A DNA stretch of 38,623 bases, taken from Occallatibacter sp. (GTDB lineage: Bacteria > Acidobacteriota > Terriglobia > Terriglobales > Acidobacteriaceae). This document shows, in pieces, positions 8,027 through 17,000 of the stretch. A program made the translations under genes and the position numbers. The stretch covers positions 1 to 38,623 of the forward strand of contig JARLGF010000005.1 in assembly GCA_031296165.1 (NCBI GenBank), written 5' to 3'. Positions within the stretch are counted from its first letter, which is position 1. Each line of letters opens with the position of its first letter. Under the pieces are notes generated by a model. That model did no database searches. It had not been told where the DNA came from and worked only from the letters and a program-made list of their open reading frames with translations.

Positions 8027-10951
8027 TTACTTCAGTGGTTCGGTGGAACTCTCTGCCGGCTGTATCTCCGTGGCCATCACGCAGTTGCGCCCGTTATGCT
8101 TGGCGCGATAGAGGGCGGCGTCGACGGCATGGATGACTTCCTCATAGCCGGGCGGAAAGCCCGAGGCTACGCCAAAGCTGGCGGTTACCTCCAACTCCCT
8201 TGCGCCATCGAGAATGCGCGCAGATTCCACAGCCATGCGTAATTGCTCGGCACGAATGCGCGCTGTGTCGCATCCGGAGCCGGGCAGAATCAGAAGAAAT
8301 TCCTCTCCGCCATAACGGCCCACCCAGTCGTAGGAGCGCACGGAATTTGCAAAGATGGCGCCGATTTTTTTCAGAACCAGGTCGCCGGCCGGGTGGCCGA
8401 AGGTGTCGTTGATGTTCTTGAAATGGTCCAGATCCACAAGAATCACGCTCAACGGCGATCCGTCGCGATGCGCCCGGTCCACCTCGCCGCGCAGGCGTTC
8501 GACGATGATGCGGTGATTCCAAAGACCGGTCAGATCGTCGTGTTCGGCATAGTGGCGCATCTGCTCGCGCGCGTGCAGCAGTTCGGCTTTTTCCCTTTCC
8601 AGATCCTCGGTCCTGTGCTGAACGGCCTGTTCCAGTTGCCGTTTTTGTCTTATGAGAAGCCGGATGCGCCACCACCACGCCAGCGTAACCGCCATGCTGG
8701 CGAGAAGAATCAATCCAAGTTTCAGAAACCCGTTTTGCCACCAGCGGGGCGTAATGCGGAAACCGATCTCCGCAACCGGAGAAAGTGTGCCGTTCGCGGC
8801 ATCGACCGCTATCGCCTGGAAGCGGTAAACACCGGGCTCCAGACGCGGGTAGCGCACGCTCTTTTCTGCTGTCTCCACCCACTCCGTTTCCAGCCCCAGC
8901 AGGCGATAACGGATACGGATATGCTGCGCATCGCGAAAGCTGAGAGAGGCTATCGAGATGGACAGAGGGCTTACACTCCACGCCATGCGGGTTCCATTGG
9001 CTATGGTTGCCGCGCCGAACGTGACCTGGGAAAATACCGGGGCCGGCAGTGGCCCGGCTGTCGTTGCCTGCGGCTCCATCAGGTGCGATATACCGCCCGA
9101 GGTTCCGATCCACATGCTGCCGTCGTTGTCTTCAGCCAGTGCGTAAGCGTCGGTGTCGTTCCAGATCAGGCCGTCGTCCTGGGTAAAGCTGCGCCAGGAG
9201 CGGCCATCGTACACAGTCATGCCTGCGTCCTGGCCCAGCCACACCCAGCCGCGATGGTCTACTGCCAGCGATACCACCTGTTCCGACAACAGACGTGGGC
9301 GGCTAATGTGTTCCGATTCGATGATCCTGTCACCCGCGATGTGCAGCCGCATCACCCCGGGGAATGCCCCGGCCACCCAAACATTGCCGTCGTGGCCGGC
9401 AGCGATTTGATAGGGCTTGACGCCGGACAATCCGGGATCGATGTGGCGCCAGCCGCTCCCATCCAGCCGGTATAGGCCGTCGTCCGATGCTGTCCACAGG
9501 CGGTTGGCGCTGTCCAGGCTCAGGTCTGTGAAGCGCATGCCGGGATGGGCGATTGCCGCGTCTTTCACCTGTTGCGGCGCACGATTACCGGCTGCGGTAT
9601 CCGCCATGTACAGTCCGCCAGCTGTAGCTACCCATACACGATGCGCGCCGTCGCTCAGGACGCGATAGACTTCCGGTACCTTCCATTGCTTTCCGGCAAG
9701 CGTCTTTGCGTCGATCCGCACCAGGCTGCCAGCAGCGCTGCCCATCCAGATGCTGCCGTCCGCGCTCTCGGCAAGCGAAACGGCGCGGGCCGTCTGAATG
9801 CCGGTAGCCCGCCACGCTTTGGCTGTATTCCCACCGGGGGGAATCGAGTCCAGACCGGATTCGGTGCCGATCCACAGCCTCCCGTTCCGGTCCCGCAGAG
9901 AAGACCAGACGATGTTGTCGCTCAATCCGTCGGAAGTGGTATACGCCTCCCAGCGGTCCTGGCCCACCCAGCGCAACAGCCCGTGCCCCACAACGCCGAT
10001 CCAGATGGAACCCTCCCGGTCCACGAACAGTGCGGAAAGGTCATAACCCCAGAGGCCGTTGTGCTTGCTCACCATGCGCCAATGCCTCTTGTCCCACACA
10101 CCGAACGAAGGCCCCTGCGATGCGATCATGCGCCCCCGCGCGTCTTCGGCCAGCGCTTCATAAGGCGCGCCGTTCGAGGCGCCGGGCAGCTCATGCAACT
10201 CAAAGCGGTTCTCCGCCGGGATCACTTCGCCCAGGTTCGATGCGCCTCGTACCCAGATATGCCCGTCGCGCGCCACCTGCAGGTGCAGCCAATCGTCCTT
10301 GGGAAGATTGAGAGCGGCGCCCAAATGCGTTGTTTTGCCATTTGCCAGCCGGCACAGATCCGAGTCGCAGCCGTACCATAACTCACCGCCCGGCCCGTAC
10401 TGCACGCTCCAGATGATTGCGCCCTCCAGGTGCAAGGGCTCAGCCACCCATTCCTCAGGCTCCCGATGGCGCAACAGATACGCTCCGCTCCGGTCCGCTG
10501 CTACCACCTGGTTTGCTGTTCTGGCGGTGAACACCGTCCCGATCCGCTGCGCAAATTGGTTCACGGGCGCCGGAGGATGCACCTCGGCGAAGCTGCCATT
10601 GTGCCGCTCAAAGTAGATGCCGGTTGTGGTGCCCACAAAGAGGGTCCCATCCAGCCCGGCAAAAAGGCTCTGGATTGTGCGCCCGTGAAGCCCGTCGCCC
10701 GCGCCAAACTCCTTGAATTGTCTGCCGTCATAGCGATAGAGGCCGTTTTCAGTGCCTACCCACAGGTAGCCCTGGCGGTCCTGCGCAATACAATTCACGT
10801 TCAGGTTGCCGAGTGCCTCGCCCTGCCCCCTGGCGGGTTCGCTGAAGCTGTAGTGCTGCGGATGGCAAGAGGGCACAGCAATGCCCAGCACGGCAATGCC
10901 GCACACCAAGGTTTTCAGAATGTACCCCAGCTTTTGCGCCTCTTTCCGCAA
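8027..10951 (-). CDS. Beta-propeller sensor diguanylate cyclase (reg_prop, Y_Y_Y, GGDEF)
   Basis: About 974 residues from the proposed TTG start. A signal-like hydrophobic N-terminus is followed by many two-component-propeller repeats (for example GYLWVGTENGLYRYDG, GSIWIGVVGHGLLRW), together a large periplasmic propeller, then a Y_Y_Y-type domain (YRLLGLETEWVE ... PGVYRFQAIA), one membrane helix (LILLASMAVTLAWWW), a coiled coil and a C-terminal GGDEF domain. The active site is GGEEF, and RSYD five residues upstream fits the inhibitory I-site RxxD. It should make cyclic di-GMP in response to an extracytoplasmic ligand. The reading frame extends to an ATG at 11032, but TTG 10951 has AGAAAGG just upstream and sits right after a possible -10 box. 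It lies downstream of the dus gene, same strand. Confidence 0.9.
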   Translation of the reverse strand: MRKEAQKLGYILKTLVCGIAVLGIAVPSCHPQHYSFSEPARGQGEALGNLNVNCIAQDRQGYLWVGTENGLYRYDGRQFKEFGAGDGLHGRTIQSLFAGLDGTLFVGTTTGIYFERHNGSFAEVHPPAPVNQFAQRIGTVFTARTANQVVAADRSGAYLLRHREPEEWVAEPLHLEGAIIWSVQYGPGGELWYGCDSDLCRLANGKTTHLGAALNLPKDDWLHLQVARDGHIWVRGASNLGEVIPAENRFELHELPGASNGAPYEALAEDARGRMIASQGPSFGVWDKRHWRMVSKHNGLWGYDLSALFVDREGSIWIGVVGHGLLRWVGQDRWEAYTTSDGLSDNIVWSSLRDRNGRLWIGTESGLDSIPPGGNTAKAWRATGIQTARAVSLAESADGSIWMGSAAGSLVRIDAKTLAGKQWKVPEVYRVLSDGAHRVWVATAGGLYMADTAAGNRAPQQVKDAAIAHPGMRFTDLSLDSANRLWTASDDGLYRLDGSGWRHIDPGLSGVKPYQIAAGHDGNVWVAGAFPGVMRLHIAGDRIIESEHISRPRLLSEQVVSLAVDHRGWVWLGQDAGMTVYDGRSWRSFTQDDGLIWNDTDAYALAEDNDGSMWIGTSGGISHLMEPQATTAGPLPAPVFSQVTFGAATIANGTRMAWSVSPLSISIASLSFRDAQHIRIRYRLLGLETEWVETAEKSVRYPRLEPGVYRFQAIAVDAANGTLSPVAEIGFRITPRWWQNGFLKLGLILLASMAVTLAWWWRIRLLIRQKRQLEQAVQHRTEDLEREKAELLHAREQMRHYAEHDDLTGLWNHRIIVERLRGEVDRAHRDGSPLSVILVDLDHFKNINDTFGHPAGDLVLKKIGAIFANSVRSYDWVGRYGGEEFLLILPGSGCDTARIRAEQLRMAVESARILDGARELEVTASFGVASGFPPGYEEVIHAVDAALYRAKHNGRNCVMATEIQPAESSTEPLK

Positions 10952-10981
10952 TGCGAACCTTTCTGATTGGAATGTGTTCAC

Positions 10982-10987
10982 AATATA
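10982..10987 (-). promoter_or_regulatory. Possible -10 element for the propeller/GGDEF gene
   Basis: On the minus strand this reads TATATT, one mismatch from the consensus. The hexamer 17 bases upstream (TGTATT) is a poor -35. Its position would place transcription start about 25 bases before the TTG at 10951, which agrees with that start rather than with the ATG at 11032. Weak evidence on its own. Confidence 0.3.
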
Positions 10988-11057
10988 CCGCGCATGGCGG
11001 CTTGAATACAGCGTAGATATGGATATATGCACTCGCGCGAGGTTCTGAAAGGCTTAT

Positions 11058-12290
11058 CTAATCGCAGGTGAACGCGGTCTCTGAGAAGCCTTGCGCCTCA
11101 TCTTCTGGCGCCGGCTCGGAATCCAGGCCTTCCGCCCGCCGCGCCGCAAAAAACAGCTCCACCTGGGCCAGCACTTCGGCCCCGGTGCGCGACTGGTAGA
11201 TGGCTGCCCGCAGCTTTGCGCCTCCCGGCACGCCGTGCGTAAACCATGTGGCAAACTGCTTCATTTTTCCGGCCGTCTCGCCCATGCGCCCGTCGCGGGG
11301 AAGATCCTTGCATGCCTCGGCCTCGGCCAGCAGCATCTGAAAATAAGACCGGATCATTCTGTACCGGTCTTCCACCGTGGACAGCTCGTAGCTACCGGTT
11401 GCCGTGTACTGCGCAATCTGCCTGAAAATCCACGGATTCGCCGCTGCAGCCCGCCCAATCATCACCGCGTCGCAGCCGGTCTGCGCCACCATTGCCGCCG
11501 CGTCTTCCGGGGTGCGAATGTCGCCGTTGCCGATGACCGGAATCCCCACGGCCTGTTTCACCGCGGCAATCCACTCCCACTGCGCTTGTCCGCTATAGCC
11601 CTGCTCGCGCGTCCGGGCGTGCAGGGCCACTGCGTTCAACCCCTCCGCCTCGGCCATCCGCGCCAGTTCCACGCACACAATCTGCTTCTCGTTCCAGCCC
11701 ATTCTGAATTTCACGGTGAAGGGAATCGTGACCGCGCGGCGCACGGCGCGAAAGATCTCCCCGATCTTTGGCAGATCGCGCAACAGGCCCGAGCCGCCGT
11801 TGCAACCCACCACCCGCTTGGCCGGGCAACCCAGGTTCAGGTCCACCGTGTCGAAGCCCGTCTCTTCCACAATCCGCGCCGCATCGGCCAGGGTTTCGGG
11901 ATTGGAGCCGAACAGTTGCGCCCCGATCGGGTGCTCGTCGTCATAAAACGTCAGGTAGCGCCGCCGCTTGCTCTCCCGCATCCGCGACAGTCCGTCGGCT
12001 GAGGTGAACTCGGTCATCAGCAGCCCGCAGCCCGACTGCACATTCGTTACTATACTGTCGACTGAATCCGGGCTTGCCTCTTTGGCGGCGCCGGTGCTGA
12101 ACAAGCTGGCGTGGCGAATAAACCGTCTGAAAACAGTATCCGTGACCCCGGCCATGGGAGCCAGCACGGTGGCTGGAGCCACCAATACCGAACCCAGACG
12201 CACCTCAGCAGGCACCCGCGCTTCCGCGGGCATCGCGTGCTCCCTGGGGTTGTCCCAGTCTTTTTTTACGGTAAAGCCCTTGCCTGCCAT
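11058..12290 (-). CDS. dusB: tRNA-dihydrouridine synthase (DusB-like)
   Basis: 410 residues. Dus enzymes reduce uridines in the tRNA D-loop using FMN and NADPH. The FMN-binding start of the barrel is VLAPMAGVTDTVFRRFIR (about 43-59), the catalytic cysteine is C155 in LNLGCPAKRVVGCNGGSG, and KFRMGW, HARTREQGYSG, VIGNGDI and AVMIGRAAAANPWIF are the expected barrel motifs. Compared with typical DusB of roughly 320-340 residues it has an N-terminal extension of about 35 residues and an insert near 61-85 (between FRRFIRH and CGLLMTEF). An internal ATG at 12233 (MPAEARVPAEV) is an alternative start that would remove part of the extension. Assignment to DusB rather than another Dus subgroup is by resemblance only. 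Confidence 0.92.
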   Translation of the reverse strand: MAGKGFTVKKDWDNPREHAMPAEARVPAEVRLGSVLVAPATVLAPMAGVTDTVFRRFIRHASLFSTGAAKEASPDSVDSIVTNVQSGCGLLMTEFTSADGLSRMRESKRRRYLTFYDDEHPIGAQLFGSNPETLADAARIVEETGFDTVDLNLGCPAKRVVGCNGGSGLLRDLPKIGEIFRAVRRAVTIPFTVKFRMGWNEKQIVCVELARMAEAEGLNAVALHARTREQGYSGQAQWEWIAAVKQAVGIPVIGNGDIRTPEDAAAMVAQTGCDAVMIGRAAAANPWIFRQIAQYTATGSYELSTVEDRYRMIRSYFQMLLAEAEACKDLPRDGRMGETAGKMKQFATWFTHGVPGGAKLRAAIYQSRTGAEVLAQVELFFAARRAEGLDSEPAPEDEAQGFSETAFTCD

Positions 12291-12308
12291 AAAATCAAGC
12301 TCTCTGGA

Positions 12309-12644
12309 TCAACTGGGCAACTCTTCAACTTGATAGAAATAGGGCTTTCCACGAGATTCCGGGTCCCAGCCGTGCGCCATCGCTTCCCGAATGTGGGCTT
12401 CGACCTTCTTGGCCAATATGGCTGGCTGGGGAGGTTCGACCCGGATGAAGCCGACTTTTCGAGGCATCATGGCCGGATATTCCAGATACAACTCCCGGCG
12501 CGCACCCACGGCAACTCTTACATGGATTGCAATGCCCTTGCACTCGTCCGCCGAACTCCATTGCTGCTCGCGGTGCAAATGCCAGATCAGGGAGAATCCG
12601 TCGATCGTGGTTGTGCCCTCGATAGAGCGTTTTGCGCGCGGCAT
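12309..12644 (-). CDS. Hypothetical protein, 111 residues
   Basis: I do not recognise a family. The product is a small soluble protein without signal peptide or membrane segment, beginning MPRAKRSIEG and ending in a segment with HGWDPESRGKPYFYQV. The ATG is preceded by AAAGGTGAT at good spacing, and the frame runs cleanly to a stop 18 bases before the start of the dus gene on the same strand, which suggests an operon. Mixed charged and aromatic residues and ordinary codon usage argue for a real gene over the opposite-strand frames. No function is proposed. Confidence 0.7.
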   Translation of the reverse strand: MPRAKRSIEGTTTIDGFSLIWHLHREQQWSSADECKGIAIHVRVAVGARRELYLEYPAMMPRKVGFIRVEPPQPAILAKKVEAHIREAMAHGWDPESRGKPYFYQVEELPS

Positions 12645-12689
12645 AGTCGATCACCTTTGAATCGTACGGAGTACTCTGCAACACAGCAA

Positions 12690-12711
12690 GGCCCCCGCCG
12701 CAGCGGAGGCC
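12690..12711 (-). terminator. Weak hairpin after rpmE
   Basis: GGCCCCCG and CGGAGGCC pair with one mismatch around a six-base loop, just downstream of the L31 gene. The minus-strand tail (TTGCTGTGTT) is only moderately T-rich, so this is at best a weak or regulatory terminator ahead of the gene at 12644. Confidence 0.3.
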
Positions 12712-12743
12712 CCATCATGCCTGCCGATTGCTTTGGCTGCCGG

Positions 12744-12971
12744 TTACTTGGCTGCCTGCGCTTCGGTGGATTTGGCGTACTTGCGGCGGAACCGCTCGAC
12801 GCGGCCAGCGGTATCTACCAACCGCTGCTTGCCGGTAAAGAACGGGTGGCAAGCCGAGCAAATTTCCACGTGAATGTCGCCCTTGTGGGTCGACCGGGTC
12901 TCAAAACTGCTCCCGCAGGCGCACTTGACCTGCACTGCTTCGTAATTGGGGTGAATCTTTTCCTTGGGCAT
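12744..12971 (-). CDS. rpmE: 50S ribosomal protein L31
   Basis: 75 residues from the ATG. The IHPNY start, the central [16 protein letters not shown] and the RVERFRRKY tail are diagnostic of L31. Cysteines at 17, 19, 38 and 41 show it is the zinc-binding (C+) form. It sits on the large ribosomal subunit near the bridge to the small one. An in-frame TTG at 12983 lies closer to the AGGAAAGG ribosome-binding sequence and would add four residues (MPRQ); I prefer the ATG because MPKEKIHP matches the usual start of the family. Confidence 0.96.
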   Translation of the reverse strand: MPKEKIHPNYEAVQVKCACGSSFETRSTHKGDIHVEICSACHPFFTGKQRLVDTAGRVERFRRKYAKSTEAQAAK

Positions 12972-13043
12972 CTGTCGAGGCAAACCTTTCCTGCAATGCT
13001 TCTATTGTAGTGGCATTCCGGGTGGTTTAGCAATTGCAGTGCC

Positions 13044-13847
13044 TTACCGCCCCAGAGCCTTCTCGATTCCCGCCTCCGCCAGCGGCGTCATTACCGCGTA
13101 TCCGGCCGGAAGAGGGTGTACGCCGTCCTTGCTCAGCGTGGCCGGCAGCCCGTCGCGCTCATCCTTCATCGCCGAGTGATAGTCCACATAGACGTAGCCC
13201 TTTTCCGCGGCGTAGTTCCTGATCCAGGCATTCAGCGCGTCGATTTTGGGCGCGGGCGTCAGTCCCGGCCTCCAGGGATAGTCGAAGGCCGGCGTGATCG
13301 AGCACAGTACCACCTTGATCTGGTGAGCCGCCGCCATCTCGGCCATGGCTTCCAGGTTGTCCTCGGTCTGCTCCAGCGTCATTGGTCCGGTGTTCCCGGC
13401 CAGGTCGTTGGTGCCGGCCAGAATCACCACCGCCTTGGGCTGCAGCCGAATCACGTCCTGGTGGAAGCGCAGCACCATCTGCGGCGTTGTCTGCCCGCCG
13501 ATGCCCCGGTTAATGTACGGCTTGCCGGGGAACGAGAGGTCGATATGCCAGCCCTGCGTGATGGAGTCGCCCATGAACACCACGCGGTTTTCGCCTGCTG
13601 CCGGCTGACCCAGAGTCACGTTGTCCTCCTTGAACCGGCCCAGGAAAGGCCAGTCTTTTTTGATCTGTTCCTCGTGCGTCAGTTGCGCAGCAGTTGCCGG
13701 AGCTGCCGCCGGTGCTGTCTGTGCCGCGGCCGGAGCCTTTGTCTCCGGAACATTGCCCGTTTCCTGGGCGGTGGCTTGGGTTGAAACCAGAACTCCAGCC
13801 AATGCCACTACAAACCAAATCCCGCGCAGCTTGATTCTGTTCACCAT
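13044..13847 (-). CDS. Secreted SGNH/GDSL-family hydrolase
   Basis: 267 residues with a clear signal peptide (about 1-28, ending TQATAQ) and an Ala/Pro/Thr-rich linker. All four SGNH blocks are visible: VFMGDSITQGW (nucleophile Ser), NRGIGGQTT (block II Gly), LAGTNDLAG (block III Asn) and the C-terminal DGVHPLPAGY (catalytic Asp and His). Family members are esterases or acylhydrolases of lipids, acetylated sugars or peptidoglycan, and this one would act in the periplasm or outside. The exact substrate is not evident. It is separated from the large lipoprotein gene upstream by a strong terminator and probably has its own promoter. Confidence 0.92.
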   Translation of the reverse strand: MVNRIKLRGIWFVVALAGVLVSTQATAQETGNVPETKAPAAAQTAPAAAPATAAQLTHEEQIKKDWPFLGRFKEDNVTLGQPAAGENRVVFMGDSITQGWHIDLSFPGKPYINRGIGGQTTPQMVLRFHQDVIRLQPKAVVILAGTNDLAGNTGPMTLEQTEDNLEAMAEMAAAHQIKVVLCSITPAFDYPWRPGLTPAPKIDALNAWIRNYAAEKGYVYVDYHSAMKDERDGLPATLSKDGVHPLPAGYAVMTPLAEAGIEKALGR

Positions 13848-13921
13848 TGTTCTCCTGATCTATGCGCGATCGATGTGCGGTTCCCTCGCAGCAAGCCCCA
13901 AAAACCTCAATCCCGCGCAGT

Positions 13922-13945
13922 TACGATTGTACGTACGATTGTACG
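13922..13945. repeat. Tandem 12-bp direct repeat upstream of the SGNH hydrolase
   Basis: TACGATTGTACG occurs twice back to back, exactly, 75-98 bases upstream of the hydrolase start. On the minus strand each copy contains a TACAAT-like -10 hexamer, and the junction is the palindrome GTACGTAC. It could be a regulator-binding site or a promoter with two -10 options; nothing more can be said from sequence. Confidence 0.6.
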
Positions 13946-14015
13946 CAATTCCCATCGCTCCCGGCCACATCTCCGCGAGTCGTGCCTCCAGTTCCTGCTT
14001 GTTCTGTTCCTCCAC

Positions 14016-14055
14016 AAAAAGAGAGGGCGGCCAACCTTGCGGCTGACCGCCCTCT
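14016..14055 (-). terminator. Intrinsic terminator of the Ig-repeat lipoprotein gene
   Basis: On the minus strand AGAGGGCGG and CCGCCCTCT form a perfect nine-base stem around a 16-base loop, followed by CTTTTTG. It lies about 20 bases downstream of the lipoprotein stop codon. Confidence 0.85.
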
Positions 14056-14075
14056 GGAATGGATCGGTTCCCGGT

Positions 14076-17000
14076 CTATGGCTGGAACCAGGTGGAAGCC
14101 TGCGCCTGGTTGTTGTAGCTGTCTGTGGCCTCGACCGTCCAACTGTACGTGTTGTTTGCGTTCAGCGTGCTCTCAGAGGATGTATTAGTCGAATCGGTCG
14201 GATCCACATCCCACGCCAGCGACGTAACCGAACTGGACAACCCATTTGAATTGGAGTTGTTGCTCGGTACCGTCCAAATCTGGTTTCCGGTCGTATTGTC
14301 ATTCAGCCAGAACTGGAAGGTAGCGCTACTGTCGGCCGACGGCACACTCCAACTGAAGCTGGGGGTCGTGCCTGCAGTAACAGCGGGTGACAGGTTGGTG
14401 GGCAGGTCGGCCGCTCCCGTCAATGTGCTTCCTCCATTCCAGCCCACTACCTTGCCGGTGATTGTCGAGGGAGTGGAATTCCCCAGGTACCACACCTTGA
14501 AGGTATACGTGTCGCCCACACTTGGCGTCACGCCGTTGAGTTGGGCGCTTGTATCCCATCGTTCATTCCCGCAGTCCTGGCAGTAGTTGCTCAGGTCGAT
14601 CGGGTACATGACATTCGGACCCGATTCCAGTTCCACCGCCACCGGTAGCTGGTTCGCCACCCTGACATCGAAGTTGAGGGTGTATCCGGTGCTGCTACCG
14701 CCGTTGTTTGTGCTGCTGTAGTAGTCCGTTGCAACGGACGCCGTCGCCCCGGCGCCGGGCAGGGTCACGCCAGTTACGGTTTTGCTGCTGCCGGAAACCG
14801 TGTACCCGCTGGAATTGTTGTTCCGTATGTTGGTCACGTTTCCGGCATCGATCAGGCCGTCGAGGTTCTGGTCCAGGATTGCGAACGGAACCCATCCCGA
14901 TCCGCTCGGCACGCTGACCGAGTACGACAAAGCGGATCCCGTCGTCGGACTTGTGTTTACGGTAGCGTAGATCGTTGGTGCGCCGTTTCCTATCTGCTGG
15001 TAGAAACCCTCGTACAACGGTGCGCCGGAGTTGATGGTCACGCCGCTGGGGATGGTGATTGAACTCGTTACCGCTGTGCAGGTCCCGCTGCATGGCGCTG
15101 CCGTGTTCACAATGGATGTATCTGCGCTGGTGGTGAACCATCCGCTCGGGTGGGCGTTACTGTCCGCAGAATTGAACGAGCGCGCCTGGAAGAAGTACGA
15201 CTGGCCAGCCTGGAACTGGTTGGAGCCAGTCAGGATCGCGTTGGTCAGGATCCACACGGTCGAGCTCTTGGGGCCGATCGCCTTGAACGTGTGGCTTCCA
15301 GCGACGGTAGCGAACTGCCCGCCTCCGCTCCCGCCGCCCAGTGTCGAACTGGTGCTCCACTGGACGACGTAGGTATCCGCATCCTCCACGCTGTTGCTGT
15401 TCTGTGAAGCTTGGTAGAACAGCAGCACCCCGTTCGGAACCTGTGTCACGGTGAACTGCGGATTTGCAGTCGGCGTTGTATAGGTTGGGTTTGCCAGGCT
15501 GACCGGGCTGGAAACGCTAACCGGCGCATAGTCCACTGCCACGCTTTGGTCGCTGGCCACCGGATCGACTGCATTCTGCTGGCCCTGGCCCAGATAGTTC
15601 GGGTCCTCCCACGTCTTCAGCGTATAAGTGCCCGTCGGCACGCCCTGGATCGTGAATGTTCCGCCGCTGGTTGTGCCCGTGGTTGCCAGGCTCGTTCCGT
15701 TGCTGCCCGTGTTGCCTGAGCAGTTGGTATTGATCAGGTTCAGGTAAATCTGGCCTGCAACTCCGCCGGTGTAGTTGACGGTTCCGGTCACCGTGTAACC
15801 GATTGAGGCGCTGAAGTTCTCGTTGGCTAGGGTATTCCCGCTTGCCGTGATGCTCAGGCTTGCAGGATAGAACACGGAGGTAATTCCCGTGCCCGTGTAC
15901 GACGGTGTGATCGTATAGTTGCCGGCCGGGACGCCCGAGAACCCATAGCTCCCGCCGTTGGTCGTGGTTGTTTGCGCTATCTGTGTCGTGCCCTGGTACA
16001 GAGTCACCGTAACCGTAGGTGTTGAGAATGAGCCGCAATTGTTGGACAGAGAAATATTCCCTTTCACTGTCGCCCCCGGCGCATTCACCACGAGCGAGTA
16101 GTTATTGGCCGACCCAATGGTTACGCCCGTCGCCGTATCCTTCACCGTCACGGTGAAGGGGTAGGATCCCGCTGAACTGGGCGCGGCGCCGGTGATGCTT
16201 ACCGTACTCCCGGACACGCTATAGCTCATCCCGGTTGGCGGAGTCACAGTAACGAAGCTGTAACTGCCGCTGCCACCCACTGCCGTCACTGTCTCCTGCC
16301 CGGCGGTTAAGGTTGCACTCTCTGCCACCGACGTCAGGCTCGGCACCAATGTGAACTGCGGATACAGCGTCAATTGGTACGTCGCCGTGGCTGTAGCGGG
16401 GGTGGGCGTGCTGCTATCCTTCACCTGCACCGTGATGTTGAGCGTGGTTGTAGTCGTCACGGTACTGGATGTCACACTCCCCATGATTGTGATGCTCGAC
16501 CCCGAGGTGCTGCTCAGGTTTAAACCATAGTTCTCCAGCGTGGCCAGGGACGTGGGGCTGGTACTCGCGATCGACCACGTATACGAACCGGTTCCGCCCG
16601 ATGCGGCGATGCTGCTGCTCGTATACGTGCTGCCACCGTACGCGTATGTCGGAGAAATTGAGCTTGTGGAGATCCCCAGCGACGCGTTGATCGTCACGGT
16701 CATCGACAGCGACCCGGAATGGTTGCTGTTGCTGGTGTCAGTGGCTGTCGCGTTGAAAGTGGCCGACCCAGCCTTCACACCTCCGCTGGTGCCTGTCACA
16801 GTGCCGTTTGAGTTCAATGTCAAGCCAACGCCCGTCAGGCTTGTGGTGCCGCTGCTATCCGTCGACCATGTGAAACTGTTACTTCCGCCGGATGCGGCGA
16901 GCTGCGTACTGTACGCAGTTCCCAACACGCCGGTAGGCAGCGGGGTGGGAGTGGTGACCGTGATTGTCCGTTGAATCGTGATCGAAACGGCGGTGCTTGC

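Noticed and set aside
8243-9475. 410-residue plus-strand frame over the propeller/GGDEF gene
   Set aside because: Opposite to a well-supported multi-domain protein; no recognisable motif.
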